From Schizochytrium sp. TIO01 (Eukaryota; Sar; Bigyra; Thraustochytrida; Thraustochytriidae): a DNA stretch of 64,000 bases. Location: positions 1,282,859 to 1,346,858 of the forward strand of contig SMSO01000006.1 in NCBI GenBank assembly GCA_004764695.1. The letters run 5' to 3'. This document shows, piece by piece, positions 21,801 through 33,751 of this stretch. Each line of letters starts with the position of its first letter. Position 1 is the first letter of the stretch. The position numbers and the translations under genes were made by a program. The notes under the pieces were generated by a model. The model was not told where the DNA came from. It did not search any database and was given only the letters and a program-made list of their open reading frames with translations.

Positions 21801-23290
21801 CTGAAAAACAAATTAATTTAATAAGAAGAAAATGCCAAGAAGGAAAATAGTACAGCAATTAAAATTAAAGAAAGGTAAAAGTAAAAAGATATAGACAAAG
21901 GAAGAGAAAAGGCAACCCTTCAATTACAAAGGTATTGATTGATTCCTTCATCAATCAATTGCAAGCAAGGTGGCCATCGTTCAGTGATACACAAATGGTG
22001 TTCCACCTCAGACGATGTCAATACCTTAATATGGCGAGCAGGACTGCATGTTGTCCCATTAGATGTTGGCGTAACAACGAAACAAAAACTCAAATAAATT
22101 GGATTGAGAAAAAAGACGTCGCCCTGTTCCCTGCAAGCCATGACTCATCAATGGGGATACAACTAGCGAATGAGGTTAAATGCTTCCCAGTATTTGTATA
22201 TGCTTAATTGGGTTAGGCACATGTCTGAAAATTAATCAAGGCACCTTCATTAAACCGAAAAACGAAGGCGGTCCCTAATTCATAACCAGGCAAAATCAAA
22301 GCACATCGAAAAGCCATAGATTAATTACGTTCATGCTGCTCTAGAGGTCATAATGGCTCCTGCTATGCTCTGCACTATCCACTTTCATTCCATTTCGACT
22401 CATCGAGATTGTGATTACGCATAATCCTGAATTGCCAATCAAGTTTAGAGAACAAAACAAAAACTAGCCCGTGGAAAGTATCATCCTTGGAGGAATGCAC
22501 TGTATTGAGCAATGCAACGAGCACAGCCTGAAATAGTATCTACCAATTCTGCTGCGTTATCACGTTTGTCTGTACGATCACCTGCTTAATCTCACTCGCC
22601 TAGAGAGGGATGATCTGTATTCCGGACCTATCTATACTCACATTTCCACAACAGCACAAGAAGCGGAAAAAGAGTAAGGCAAACGAAATCGAAGACGAAT
22701 ATCAAATGCCTGGTGGTTTCGCTAAAGCGAGCCCGCGATGCATCCAGCACCATCGTCTTGCCAAGCGAAGATACCACTAAACTTTTATATTGCATGGATC
22801 CTTCTACAGATGCGCTGTTACTTCGCTCAAATGGAGCGGTATCACACCCAAAACCAATGATAACAAAAAACATAACATTCCTCTTCTAGCTTACTCGTTG
22901 TGATCCATTGTAATAAAAAAAGGCCCTTCGCTACGATTTCGTCATTCCTAGACAGCTCTCAAAAAGGCGGCTTCATATTACACTTGCGAAACCCAAGAAG
23001 TGTTTGTCCTACTTGCACTGAGAGGGCGGATTGTCAATTCATTTCGATATTGCTCAGAGGAAAGCGCATAAACGTGCTGGTACCTAGTATTTTCATTAAA
23101 AAAAATAAATAAATGACTAACAATATTCAACAAAGAATGGTGGCATGTGTGGATTGAGTCTCGCTAGCGAGTTTGCAAACCGTTACTCTGTAGTACATCC
23201 CACTTTCACTGTCATGACTCACGCCAGTGACTGACTCTGCGCTTAGTTCCTACCTATTGTTTCCTCAATCGCTAGTGCCCCAATCAATGA
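18812..23290. other. Intergenic region with no assigned gene
   Basis: About 4.5 kb at moderately low GC. Seen: a 9-bp perfect inverted repeat AAGTAGGTA/TACCTACTT at 21044-21069, A-rich runs at 20220-20240 and 21830-21905, and a repeated GTACTCCGCAA near 19769-19795. The open frames of 60-90 codons (for example 21935-22207 + and 22628-22873 -) have no recognisable domain. I see nothing else. Confidence 0.5.
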
Positions 23291-24127
23291 CTGGCTGCCC
23301 GATGGCAGGTTTGCCGTATAGCTCACTGGCTGGTTCACTCTTTCAAGACTCGCTTCACAGAGGCCGAGATCGTTCGTTTTGCCAGCGAAGCAGAAGCGCC
23401 TGCAGAAAACGAAGGAATATCCGGACTTCAAGTTACCAAACCAGCACGCCTTTGCGACCCCTCTGATCTTTCAGGTACCTAGGTGCTAACAACTCTGAGT
23501 ATGGAAGTCGAACAACTATGACTGAGGAAAGAGGAAGAGCAGAAGTAAGTGGAGTGGGATGCTCCAGCAATGCTGGTCTTCGGCTGTCTTTTTGAGGCAT
23601 TGTGGTTTCAACTCGACTGTGAGACTCAATCTCAGAGTGCATCAAACAAACCTATAATCAAACAAACCCAACAACAACAACAACAAAACAATGGGAACTT
23701 TATGAGCAGTTTCTAATAATCCTCCCAACAAATAAAAAAGGGAAAAAACGAAGAGGAAAAACCAAATCAGGTGATTTCAGGAGGAGTAAAGAGCTCTGCA
23801 ACACTTAGGCGAAGTTTCCATCCCATCCATGTACCGACGTGAGCATTAATACCCTATGGATCATTAGCTACTATGATTAAAAAGGCGGCTAGAGATCATC
23901 GTGCTTCTTTGAAAGCGAAAAGCGAAAAAGTGATTCAAGCCAGAAAAAAGAGGTTTGCGGCGTTAGATGTGGGTTCTCCCCGCAGTACTAATTCCGAAGG
24001 GTGTAGATCCATTGATGCAAGCCATTCACTTCTCGATGAAAATGAGATGAGAGGGGATCCTTCTTCCCTTTTTAAATTCAATTATCTACATATTAAATTT
24101 AACGTTTTTTTTATTATTTTCTTTTAA
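23291..24127 (+). other. Coding-like segments, possible exons
   Basis: A 63-codon frame at 23291-23482 without an ATG contains a charged, protein-like run (FTEAEIVRFASEAEAPAE) and is followed at once by a possible donor (CAG|GTACCT at 23474). An ATG at 23873 opens an 84-codon frame whose first 60 residues are charged and hydrophilic (DHRASLKAKSEKVIQARKKR) before running into AT-rich sequence. Acceptor-like AG sites precede it at about 23844 and 23866. The two could belong to one spliced gene, but I could not find phase-compatible joins. Function unknown. Confidence 0.25.
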
Positions 24128-26197
24128 ATTATATACAATAAAAACAACATGTTAAACAGTTTTCTTTTCTTTTCGATAATAATATTGAATAAATGTATCA
24201 ATTTATTGACAAGCTTGGTAAGATTGCATGCAATGACTATGTTCCTCTCTTCGAAACCGTCTTCTGCAATATATAACTAGCCGATAGTCTGGCGAGCTTG
24301 CATGCATGCCGCATTTCTTCATAGGTTGCACATCTCGATTTGATTGATCCCTCTGCGCGCTCCTTTGGGTAAGTTTGCCTATGCTAATGCTTATAAGCGA
24401 CTGGATGAGAAGTCAAGTCAATAAAGGGTCATGGTTTGTTCTTTACGAATGATTATGTTCAGAGACTGAGAAATTCAGCGTTTGCAAGTCCACCATACAG
24501 ACCATTACAGCACCTGTCAAAGGCAGCACTGATTACTGCCCTGACATCCCCTGTCGGAAAAGTAAGACAGTGCCTGGATTAAGGGTTGTTAGCCAACATG
24601 AATACAATAATGAACAGCATTTCCCCAAGTAGTAAAACATCACAGAAAACAAATCGTATATTTTCACCCTCCGCTATAAAAGAAATGATTGATACTGTAC
24701 CAAAGGCCCAATAGTATCTCTGCTGAAAGACTAAAGTTAAAACCACTGCTTTAGAATTTTCGTCGGTACATTCAACAAAGAATGTTGGAGAAAGCTCGTT
24801 CATTTCGATTTGTTAACATACAATCTTAGCTGCTCTCTTTATGAAACCACTGTTAATTTTTTTTTTTTCCTAAAATAATATATATATATTAACATTTTTT
24901 TCAACTTAAAAGTTAAGAATGAGAGCCAGGATGAGATGAATAAATACTAGCAAATAAATGAATAAATACATATAAATAAATAAATGAATGAATGAGAAGA
25001 TGATCTATAATAAAGAGAAAAGTGGAAAGTGCTAAGTTCTCAATTTGCCTGTTTGCGACGTTGTCACTCTTGCTGGGAAAGAACAGTGTCTCAACTCGTG
25101 AACTGAGCAGTGTGCAACCGTAGAGAACCTCCCGCGGATGATAAATACAGAGCTATATTCGTAACCAGATAGTTGAGGCCGGCTTCGAGTTTGTCTCTCT
25201 GCCAGGTATGCATCAATGTGTATGAGTGTGATGAATGTATGATTGTAGCTAGCTAGCGAGCTTGCTACGCAGAAAGAACAACTCTGTCGCCGCTCACACC
25301 AATCTCAGTGCCTACATTTCCGTTGTGTTCCATTCTACAAAGGTCACCTCGAAATGTTAAGGTGAATGAATCTTTACCTTTCTGTGTATACGTCATTAAT
25401 TGATTGAAGATACCTTCCCCCGAATGTAACATAATTTAGCTGAAGTGCCAGAAGATCCACTGACCTGAGTCACTTTCGAAAAGAAAGAAAGAAAGAAAGA
25501 AAGAATGATGCTGCAAAGTGGCACTTCTTATTACCAGAGATTGCCATTGATGCTTTCTGGCTGTAGCGCTTGCCCTCAAGCGAAAGTTCTTCACTTCACC
25601 TAATTAAAACAGTGTCTTAGGCAGGTAGATGTCAACGCCCTGCAAAATCGACGATGCACGGGTTTGACTCATTCACGCAAAGTTAGTGCTATCGATTGTC
25701 TTTTTGTTGCCTCCCACCGGAATGCGCTATCCCTAGGTGCCTGGTTAGGTAGTTACCTACCAAGTTGATAATCAGACTGAGCCAACTGTAACCCGCCTCA
25801 TTCGCTCAATAACTCGCAGTGCATATGTATCTACGAGCTTGCTAGCTAAATTGAATCACTGATGGGCTGCCTTCTTCGCGCTATTCCCCGTGGTTTATCA
25901 CTGCAGCTCGCTATCTACTCCGCCTTGCGCGATGGATGTGCATGCGATGAGTGGCTCAAAGCTCAAGGCACACGAGAGAGGGAGACAGGGGCCCGCTTTC
26001 CGCCTATCCACACAGCTGGTGGTTGATTAGAGATGTCACGTGGAAACCATGTGCTTTCAATAGCTGCCACTGTGGGCTGGGGGAGTGTTGAGGGGACCCG
26101 ACCAGCAAGTTTTGATATCATCATTGAAAGCACTTCCCATGATCGAAATTAAGTTTGATACTTATTATGGTGGAGTAATTTTGAAACGATCACGTCC
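24128..26197. other. AT-rich spacer with simple repeats
   Basis: No gene seen. It includes poly(T) and (TA)n at 24858-24890, an (AATA)/(ATGA) run at 24938-24996, a (GAAA)6 microsatellite at 25480-25505, and a GGTTAGGTAGTTACCTACC near-palindrome at 25744-25762. Confidence 0.55.
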
Positions 26198-26329
26198 GTG
26201 GGAAGATTTCTTATACATTTTAAAACTATCAAAGGAAAAGAAAGGGTAGTATTTCTTTTGATCAAACAAAAGAATAAGAAACAAGTGGCTAGCCAAAAGT
26301 TGTCGCAGGAAGGCAGAGAAATAGAAAAG

Positions 26330-26608
26330 ATGCCATCGTGTGATTTCATTGTTGGCTTTTCGTCACAACAGAAGATCAACATGCGCGGAGAACTGCGGAG
26401 CGGGCTTAGAAGAACTTTAGAAGCACAGATATCTTTTAGGGGCATCAAACAAAGAAACAGACACAACATGTGCTTCAACTCCACTTTTGATACTACGGCA
26501 AGCCAGAAACCAGTTTGTTGCTCATTTCTGCTACAGAAAGACGCTAACAAGCATCAACGAGAATACTTTACTACTTGGCGATGTGTCATGATGAAAATTC
26601 ATTTTTAA
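26330..26608 (+). CDS. Isolated hypothetical ORF
   Basis: The frame is open for 136 codons (26198-26608) in DNA of low GC, where chance open frames are usually short. The first ATG, at 26330, gives 92 residues. The product is basic and hydrophilic (MPSCDFIVGFSSQQKINMRG, GIKQRNRHNM) with several cysteines near the end. The opposite strand is open over nearly the same span in a different codon register, so the strand is uncertain. No domain recognised. Confidence 0.28.
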   Translation: MPSCDFIVGFSSQQKINMRGELRSGLRRTLEAQISFRGIKQRNRHNMCFNSTFDTTASQKPVCCSFLLQKDANKHQREYFTTWRCVMMKIHF

Positions 26609-29600
26609 AAACAATAGGGACGCGTTTAGGTTTTTTAAATGATAGGGATGAACACCTTGGTTAGCATCTTGATGGGCTATGCTGAGTAAATCGGTTGACA
26701 TATGGGATTTGGCTGTGTAGTTATTCATATTATTCCTGTAATAAATCTTTGCATGTTTACAAATACATCAACATCAGTAAACAAATGTCCTTGTTTGATA
26801 TTACTCATGGTATCTTGGCAATCTAATGTAAATCTTTCAATCAACAGCTGAAGATCCTTTCGTAAATGCTTCATTTTCCCGGTATTTAAAGATACTCATA
26901 GTTGTAAACAAAAAATGAAAAAGAAAAGAGATTAGATTTCATAGAATACTCAATCATAGGGTTCGATTAGACTTCAGCAGATATGTTTTATTGATATCTA
27001 TTTAATCATGGCTATTCCCTTTAAAATGTAGGATTCCAATAATGCAATTGAGGCCTCTAATTCGTTCAAATCTGTTCGTTTTGAAAGCCCTCTAGAACCT
27101 TGCATTTTTCTATATCAAATAGAAATCATCACGAGTCTGCGGTCCTCAAATTGTCTTACAACGCTCAATGATGGAAATATCTTCCCATTATGTATAACTT
27201 TACGTCATGGTAGGGCGATAGCAAAAAATTGGCATTACAACGAATCGAAAATAATAAAAAGATGATCTAAATGTCATCGTACTTGCGGTATTGGTTGACA
27301 ACAATTATGGCATTCTCTGAGTGCTTGCTATGAGCGTTTGGGCAGAATCATTCTGATACAGAGACATCAACATATTCTATTTAAAAAAGAAAGCTATAAA
27401 ATAAATAATAGCATGACCATTTTATTTCGAGGTATTTATTTTTAAAATGAAAACTTTTGTAATGTAGTTTAAAAAAAAGAAAAAAGAGGAAAGATCGTTT
27501 AAGTTCAGAATACAATATCGACAGACTTAGGCATGAGGCGCGTGTACAGACTGTGGGTGTGCTGATCTCATTGGAAGACTATTTGGGGCGAGTCATCATC
27601 TCACATGCCTAGAACCATTTTTGCGAAAGGTCTCGCAATGAGATACTACATGATTAATGATAGATATAAACTCACCTGTTTGTTAAAGTTGTGATAAAGT
27701 GTTAGACGTGCTCTCGGTAGAGCGGACGCAAGATCTCAGAAGCTCAAAAGATTGAAGAAACAGTTTTTGGAATATAACTTTTTTTTTCTTTTTTCATCTG
27801 AAGCATTTTAAAAACGTTTTTAAAATAGGACAGTTCTAGCTAGATGAAAGGGAAAACTGCGCCATCGCAAATCAGGCACGCAAATAGTCAGGCGACACTC
27901 TGATAACCTGGATGCTTAAGGGAGGATGTACTCTGCAACCACTGGTAGTGCTCTATTTTGACCGGACGGCTTGCGAAGAAATATGCACGGCACCAAGGCA
28001 CAGAAGGCAACCTAGTCCCAATTTTTTTTAATTTTATTTTTTAACTACCTGCCTAGAATAATATTAATAAAATCAATAATATGCTTTGTTTAATCTTGAA
28101 AACAGTATTATATAATATTTGTAATATCACTTCGGAAACCATTGCCCCCCTTAGGCTAGGGGCTTGAGAGTTATTTATTAGAAAAAAATGATCATATTTT
28201 AGTACGATTATTTCTTTTAGAGTTAAAAGTAGACTTATACTGACAAAATTTATTGTTTTCTTTATTTTAAAAATAAATAAATATGAGAAATAGAGAGAGA
28301 CCCATAGTGGAGTTTGTTCTCGCTGGAAAGGAAAGGAAGTTGTGATGTTATTCAAGTTTAGCACAAGTGCAGGTCGAGAGGAACCTTCTTTGTAAGTAGG
28401 TATATTTCCAAAGCAATGCTAATTCATGTGAGCCAAAGTGCCTCCCCACTTTGATGAGTACTAGTCCTTTTGTTTCTTCGTTAAAAGTGCACTCAGTAGT
28501 TGCGAAATGGAAGAGCGGCGCTGTTTCTGCAGGTACCAAGAACTTGGTCGGGGCAATCTGTTGAAAAAGCACTCGAGGAAATACGCTTGTTGCGTTATAT
28601 GCTTTGGAAGCAGACTATGTGAGCTTGCTTCCGCACAATCTTCTCAGGCTACTGAATGCGGAGATTTACAAGTGAGTAGTAGAACGGAGGGTTGTTAATT
28701 GAACATTACGTTTGCTCCAGCTGCCAGCTGACCCCCGAGGCGACTGGTTCAACACCGCGCCAACATAGTGTGGAGCTGTCCTAATGAGTGGTAAATGGGG
28801 CTACATAGTGCATGCTTTCCAGAAGAGGTGCCATCGTGCCAGCTTAATCAATCTCGTCGGCGGCTACCAAGCAGGCAATTGCCATTGATGGTGCCTGGAG
28901 AATGAGGGCCCGTGCACCTTCTTCAGGCGAATCACTTGGTTCTTCAGGCGAATCACTCGGAGCTCTGAGTTACTGAAGCTCATCTATGATAAACCCTACG
29001 AGTGCACATAGACCTGACGTTCGTTTTCTGAAGCATAACATTGTGTGGCCTCGTTACAAATTCGGAAACTGCACTTTCGAGGTTCATTGCTTCGTATTTG
29101 CTGCTCTGCGCTGATCATGTTCTTCAGTTTGGGCACGATGTAAGTTGTGAAGAACTAAGTAAACAGCAATGTTACGGTCGGGGGATTTTCTGGAGAAACG
29201 TAAACGAAAGTGTTTTGCAGCTTTGGGACATCTCGCTTCAGCCTAAGCTGGACTGTTTGCTGTGACTGGCTCACGGAGAAAAGGTCCACGAGCTCAGTTT
29301 GTACACCTTACTATATTCCAACTTCGTACTCTAAACATCAAAATCACCCGCCCAACAAGAGATTTGTGAAGTTTAGGAAAGCTTAAATTCTAGGTATCTA
29401 TCTACGTAGTGAATTTGCAGTTGCTCCTAGTGCTTTGATTTTATTTGCCTGCATAGATGATAATAGTATATCATTGACTTTCTACGGTGTACTCTGGAAA
29501 TGCAAACTCTAGTGTGTGACGGGACCAAAAGTGTTCTATACGCTTCAACCTTTGATGCGTCGCTTTTTTTGTGATAATGTCCAATTGCCATTGACGCAAA

Positions 29601-32600
29601 ACAGACACACGAACAAAACACGCTAACGACGCATTGATTTTTCATACAGAAACAGTGCTATTTCATAATATAGATTTGCGAGGAAGTCAAATAAAAAATG
29701 CGTTGCATCAAGTATTGGAAAACCACTCTTCCTAACTACGACCTATAATTTAAATCAAACAAATGCGCTAAGAGCTGCTACTTGGCTCCAAACCGAGACC
29801 CGTGCGAAGACTCTTATTTAAGATGTTCAGAGGATGAGAATATTTCTACCGTAAAACTACACGGAGGAATCGGGAAAACAAAACCCAAGCGGTGCGGTTA
29901 CATGATAGCGTCATGATCTACATGTTCTACTGCTTCAATTGGGTTCTCCACTCCAACAGCAAAGTATAAGCAGCACATTTTTATCTTTAAAAACAAATAA
30001 TAAAAAGATTCTGTGACAATGTTAAAATATACCTACCTCTGAGCTTGTCTCTTGCAACTGCTTCTGTATTAACTGTAGACCATCTGCGATAACACCCTGA
30101 TAGAAAAACTTAATTATTCATTTGATGAATGACTCAAGCGTTTCTGCTTTTAAAATCCAAGTTGTATATGTCACATAGATCAAAGTTGAAAGGCCAATAA
30201 ATGACAAACCTTGCGTAGAAAGTTCCGAAGATCAAAATAGAAAGGTTTCATCGATGCAAACCGCTAAGCTATAGCTTTAATAGAACTCAACATGATGCAG
30301 AGTGAAATGATATAGTATATAAATATATAATAAAAGTTTCATTCGTAAAAGCAATTACATTTGTCAGATATGAAAAACATCATTTTAAGATGCATGAAAT
30401 CGCATGTACTTTCAATTGAATGAGAACGTTATGTATATTTCTCTGAAAATTCGAGAAGGTATACTTAGAAGCTCATGGTATTGACATTTTATATTTAGGA
30501 CCGTTCTCGATTTTCTCAAAGGCTATAGTTTTCAATTATATTTTCTGATAGAACATCGCTTGCAAATATCAAGTTTGAATTCAGCATCTTCAATTTTACA
30601 ACGCAGATTCTACTCAGCAGTAAAATTAACAAATAGACCATTGCTATTCTTTAGGATGTTGATGGGGAAACGCGTAGATAGGTTTGTGCAGGCGACCTAT
30701 AATTTCGCTTCATTTGACAAAATAGAAATCACTATCTTAGATTTTAAAGAATGCTCTTATGGTTTAAATATTGGTTTATATATTCTTTTAGAAAGGGAAG
30801 GAAACAAAATCAGAATAAAAAAGCGATATTTTTAGTTTTTATTAAAACAATATGTATATATAAAATAAAATGAAATGAAATATTTTCATTCTACAAAGTA
30901 ATGTTTTTTTTTTTGTTTTTTTTTTTTTTAAAATTAAATTAAAATACATATACAAAAATTGAAATTAAACCAGCACTTACTTTCTCACTATCCCCGTGCT
31001 AGAGTAAATTTTAGGAAGTAAGTAAGCAAAACTGACGAACCGTCTACTTATCTTAAAGAGGCTGAAAGCTCAAAGCAAGGAACTTCCCTCATATCCCGGA
31101 AAGCACATGAACAATGGAAGAAAGAGCTATTCATCATTTTGAACATCTAACAAAATCATCGTTTTGAAAATGTCATGAGAAGAGCATGCTTTTTATTTCA
31201 TTCTTTTCCTTTACGAGTATGTGAGTATTTCCTTTGAAAACTTTCCTCAGTAGACTAAAGTAATAATAAAGTCAAAGAGAGCTTTTTCCCTCTCCCTCCT
31301 GCCTTTGTTTTAGATTAAATCTTATAAATTATAAATCATGAAGAAAAGAAAAGAACTCCGTGTTCGAAAGAGTTTAATTGAACACATATTGAACTTAAAC
31401 TTCGTGCTTCAACCTGAGAGTAAGTGGTTGTAGTCCTGCCTGAATCCACAGATTGCAAGCCAGCCACCCCAGGATTCAACCACCTTCAAGAGATTGTTCA
31501 CTCGATTGGTTTAGTCGCATTCTGAAGAGAAATCACAATGCGTTTTGCAATTATACAGATTACCACGTAGACATACCCATCCCGAGTGAGCTAAGATTGT
31601 GAAAGAAAGGCAAGCGGCAGACTCGAGAGGACAGGATTCACGCATGTCGAGCCTGAGCCGAGAGCCGCTGTGCGGAGTTTAGTTTTCGTGCTCCAAGGTT
31701 AGTTAAACGTGTAGTGAAGATCCGAGTTCCCCAAATTCTAAAAGCAACTCAGCCAACACATTGCAGATGTCATCGCAGCACCCTGCTATCGGAGTCGCGG
31801 CTGCTATGAAAGGCCGTTGACTCGACACATGAAAAGGTCTCAACGAGGGTGCTCTCTATCGCTCTCAGCTTGAAATATTGGCTACAGATATAGTAATTCG
31901 TACATCATTCAAAGACGCATTGCATTACATTCTTAGAACAGCGCAAGGGAAAACGAAACGAATTCATGCATGCATGCCGAGACAGCCAAACAATTACGAG
32001 TCTTGAAGTGCTCTCACCGTTGCTAGTGTGCTTGCTCGGACTCCAAGTAAGAGCCAGGCTCTAACGCCATCCCGACCGAGTTCGTCGAACAACTCCTGGC
32101 ACCAACCGTGAGAAGCTTTCCTTGGTGCAAAGGTCATTCATTTACAATCACAAGGACTGCTGCTGCTGCTGCTGCTGCTGGCTGCTGCTGCTGCTGGAGG
32201 TCTGCCGATTTATTTGTGTCTGTGACAATGAGCCCGAGGGACGTTTGTTTGTTTGTACGTGTAAGCCACGTGGCCTTCCTGCCACAGCAGCCTGCGCCCA
32301 CACAGCTCCAGCAACGGATGGCCGTGCGTAATGCTCTGCGAGGAGTCTCACAAGTGCAGTGCACGTAGTAGAACATAGTGAGTGCAGTGCAGCGCAGCGC
32401 AGACAAGCTGTCCCTCTCTCGACCTCGGACTACACGGTCAGCTTTCGACCGCTTTGGCACTCCTGCAGACGACAGATGAATCATTCGTCTCGATGGCTGG
32501 TTTCTGGCCGACTCGTGTGCTCTGCTTGAGGACGTCGTGGCGGCGGGAGGTCTTACACCAGTGGGCTCGATCCAAGCAGTGGGCACTTGGCACGACCAAT

Positions 32601-32689
32601 CGTGCTGTGTTGGATTCTGTGGGTGGATAGGCACATACATGCTTCTACAACGTTGTCTACGAAGATGTGTAGGTAGGTAGCAAATTGAT
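26609..32689. other. Gene-poor AT-rich region
   Basis: No supported gene in about 6 kb. Seen: a perfect 22-bp palindrome at 27805-27826, poly(T) and poly(A) runs at 27779-27795, 28022-28040 and 30903-30932, and an 18-base direct repeat (TTCTTCAGGCGAATCACT) at 28919-28957. A (CTG)n tract lies at 32157-32196 within a GC-rich island at about 31600-32690 where both strands are open for 80-190 codons, so the coding strand cannot be decided. Confidence 0.5.
32157..32196. repeat. (CTG)n / (CAG)n trinucleotide tract
   Basis: About 13 CTG units with one interruption (CTGGCTG). On the minus strand it would encode poly-Gln then poly-Ala in an open frame (32134-32715), and on the plus strand poly-Ala/Cys. 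A triplet repeat keeps frames open, so it is weak evidence for coding. Confidence 0.9.
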
Positions 32690-33751
32690 TTGAGCAGACA
32701 CTCGGTAGCAGGCACCTGCCTTTATCTTAAAACAGCAGAAGACCCCACGGATACCACGAAAAGTTCCCTTTCCCTCTTCTTCCCGGGCATGCATGGCCCA
32801 GGAGTCATCACAATTTCTCCGCAGGGAAAGCAACATGAAATTATGGCGGAAGCTCCCGTTCCGAATATCAGGGCATTCACTCACTCCCTTGGATGGAGGC
32901 ATTCCTCGGTAGGGACATATTATATTGCGAGGCATTCTATGATGATAAATAACGTCAGTACAGAGGTACCTACTGGAGGAAACAGTCAGCTTTTGTAATT
33001 TGGAGATAACTGTAAAATTGTGCTGCAAGCTTTAACCGCCGGGAACTTATTGGAGCAAAGCAGGATTTCAAAGTAGCCACTTACTTTCGAATCAAGCACG
33101 CCCCGGATCGGTGTGCAAATGGAGACGAAATAACGTTGCTTACGACTTCTTCACGGAGTGATGAACTTTCACATGAAATATCCCGAAGTGATTCTTTCAC
33201 ACATAACGTCTTTTTGTAAGTCTTGACCACCCAGATATAGTTAAGGTTTGGTTGACTCTTCGGTGTAGATCAAAGCCTCTTGAGTAATGGCTGTGCACTG
33301 GTCCAGCATCAAAAATAGTCCTACGCAGTATACAATTCAAGTTTGTCTCAACGAAGAACTCTTTCTGACGCGTTAAGCTTGGTGAGCTTATGTAAGTAGA
33401 AAGAATCCCTTCGCTTTGCTGTACTGCACTTGAACTCCAGAAAAAGCTTCATCAACAGCCGCTATATGCTTAAAATGAAGCGTCAGCGGTAGAAGATGGA
33501 AGCGATACTCAAACCCTGTAATTTGTCCAAACTTGGTATTGTGTAAGGCGGATGTGCAAATGTACCAGAACTGCTACTACTACTTCTCCTGCGCAACCTC
33601 TGACACTGCGTTTGACACCTGCACCGACCACCTCGGCCCGGACTCGGGCTGCTTTGGCATTCGATCATATCCTCCGGACTTTGAAGCCGGGAGCGTGCCC
33701 TGCAGCTCCCAAGCTGTTGCCTGCAGCGTTGGGACCCCTGTCCGCTTTTGA
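32690..33751 (+). CDS. Possible multi-exon gene with a Cys-rich last exon
   Basis: Three plus-strand coding-like stretches follow each other. The first is open at 32690-32998 (GKQHEIMAEAPVPNIRAFTH). The second, 33030-33215, has an acceptor-like CTGCAAG before it and a consensus GTAAGT donor after it, and encodes GAKQDFKVATYFRIKH. The third, 33548-33751, ends in TGA and encodes a Cys-rich segment (CYYYFSCATSDTAFDTC, then DSGCFGIRSYPPDFEAG) with a strong preference for C-ending codons in its first half. Phases of the second and third do not join directly, so a small exon near 33330-33387 would be needed. The cysteine spacing suggests a secreted or extracellular protein. No family is recognised. 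The first exon and start codon are not found. Confidence 0.33.
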
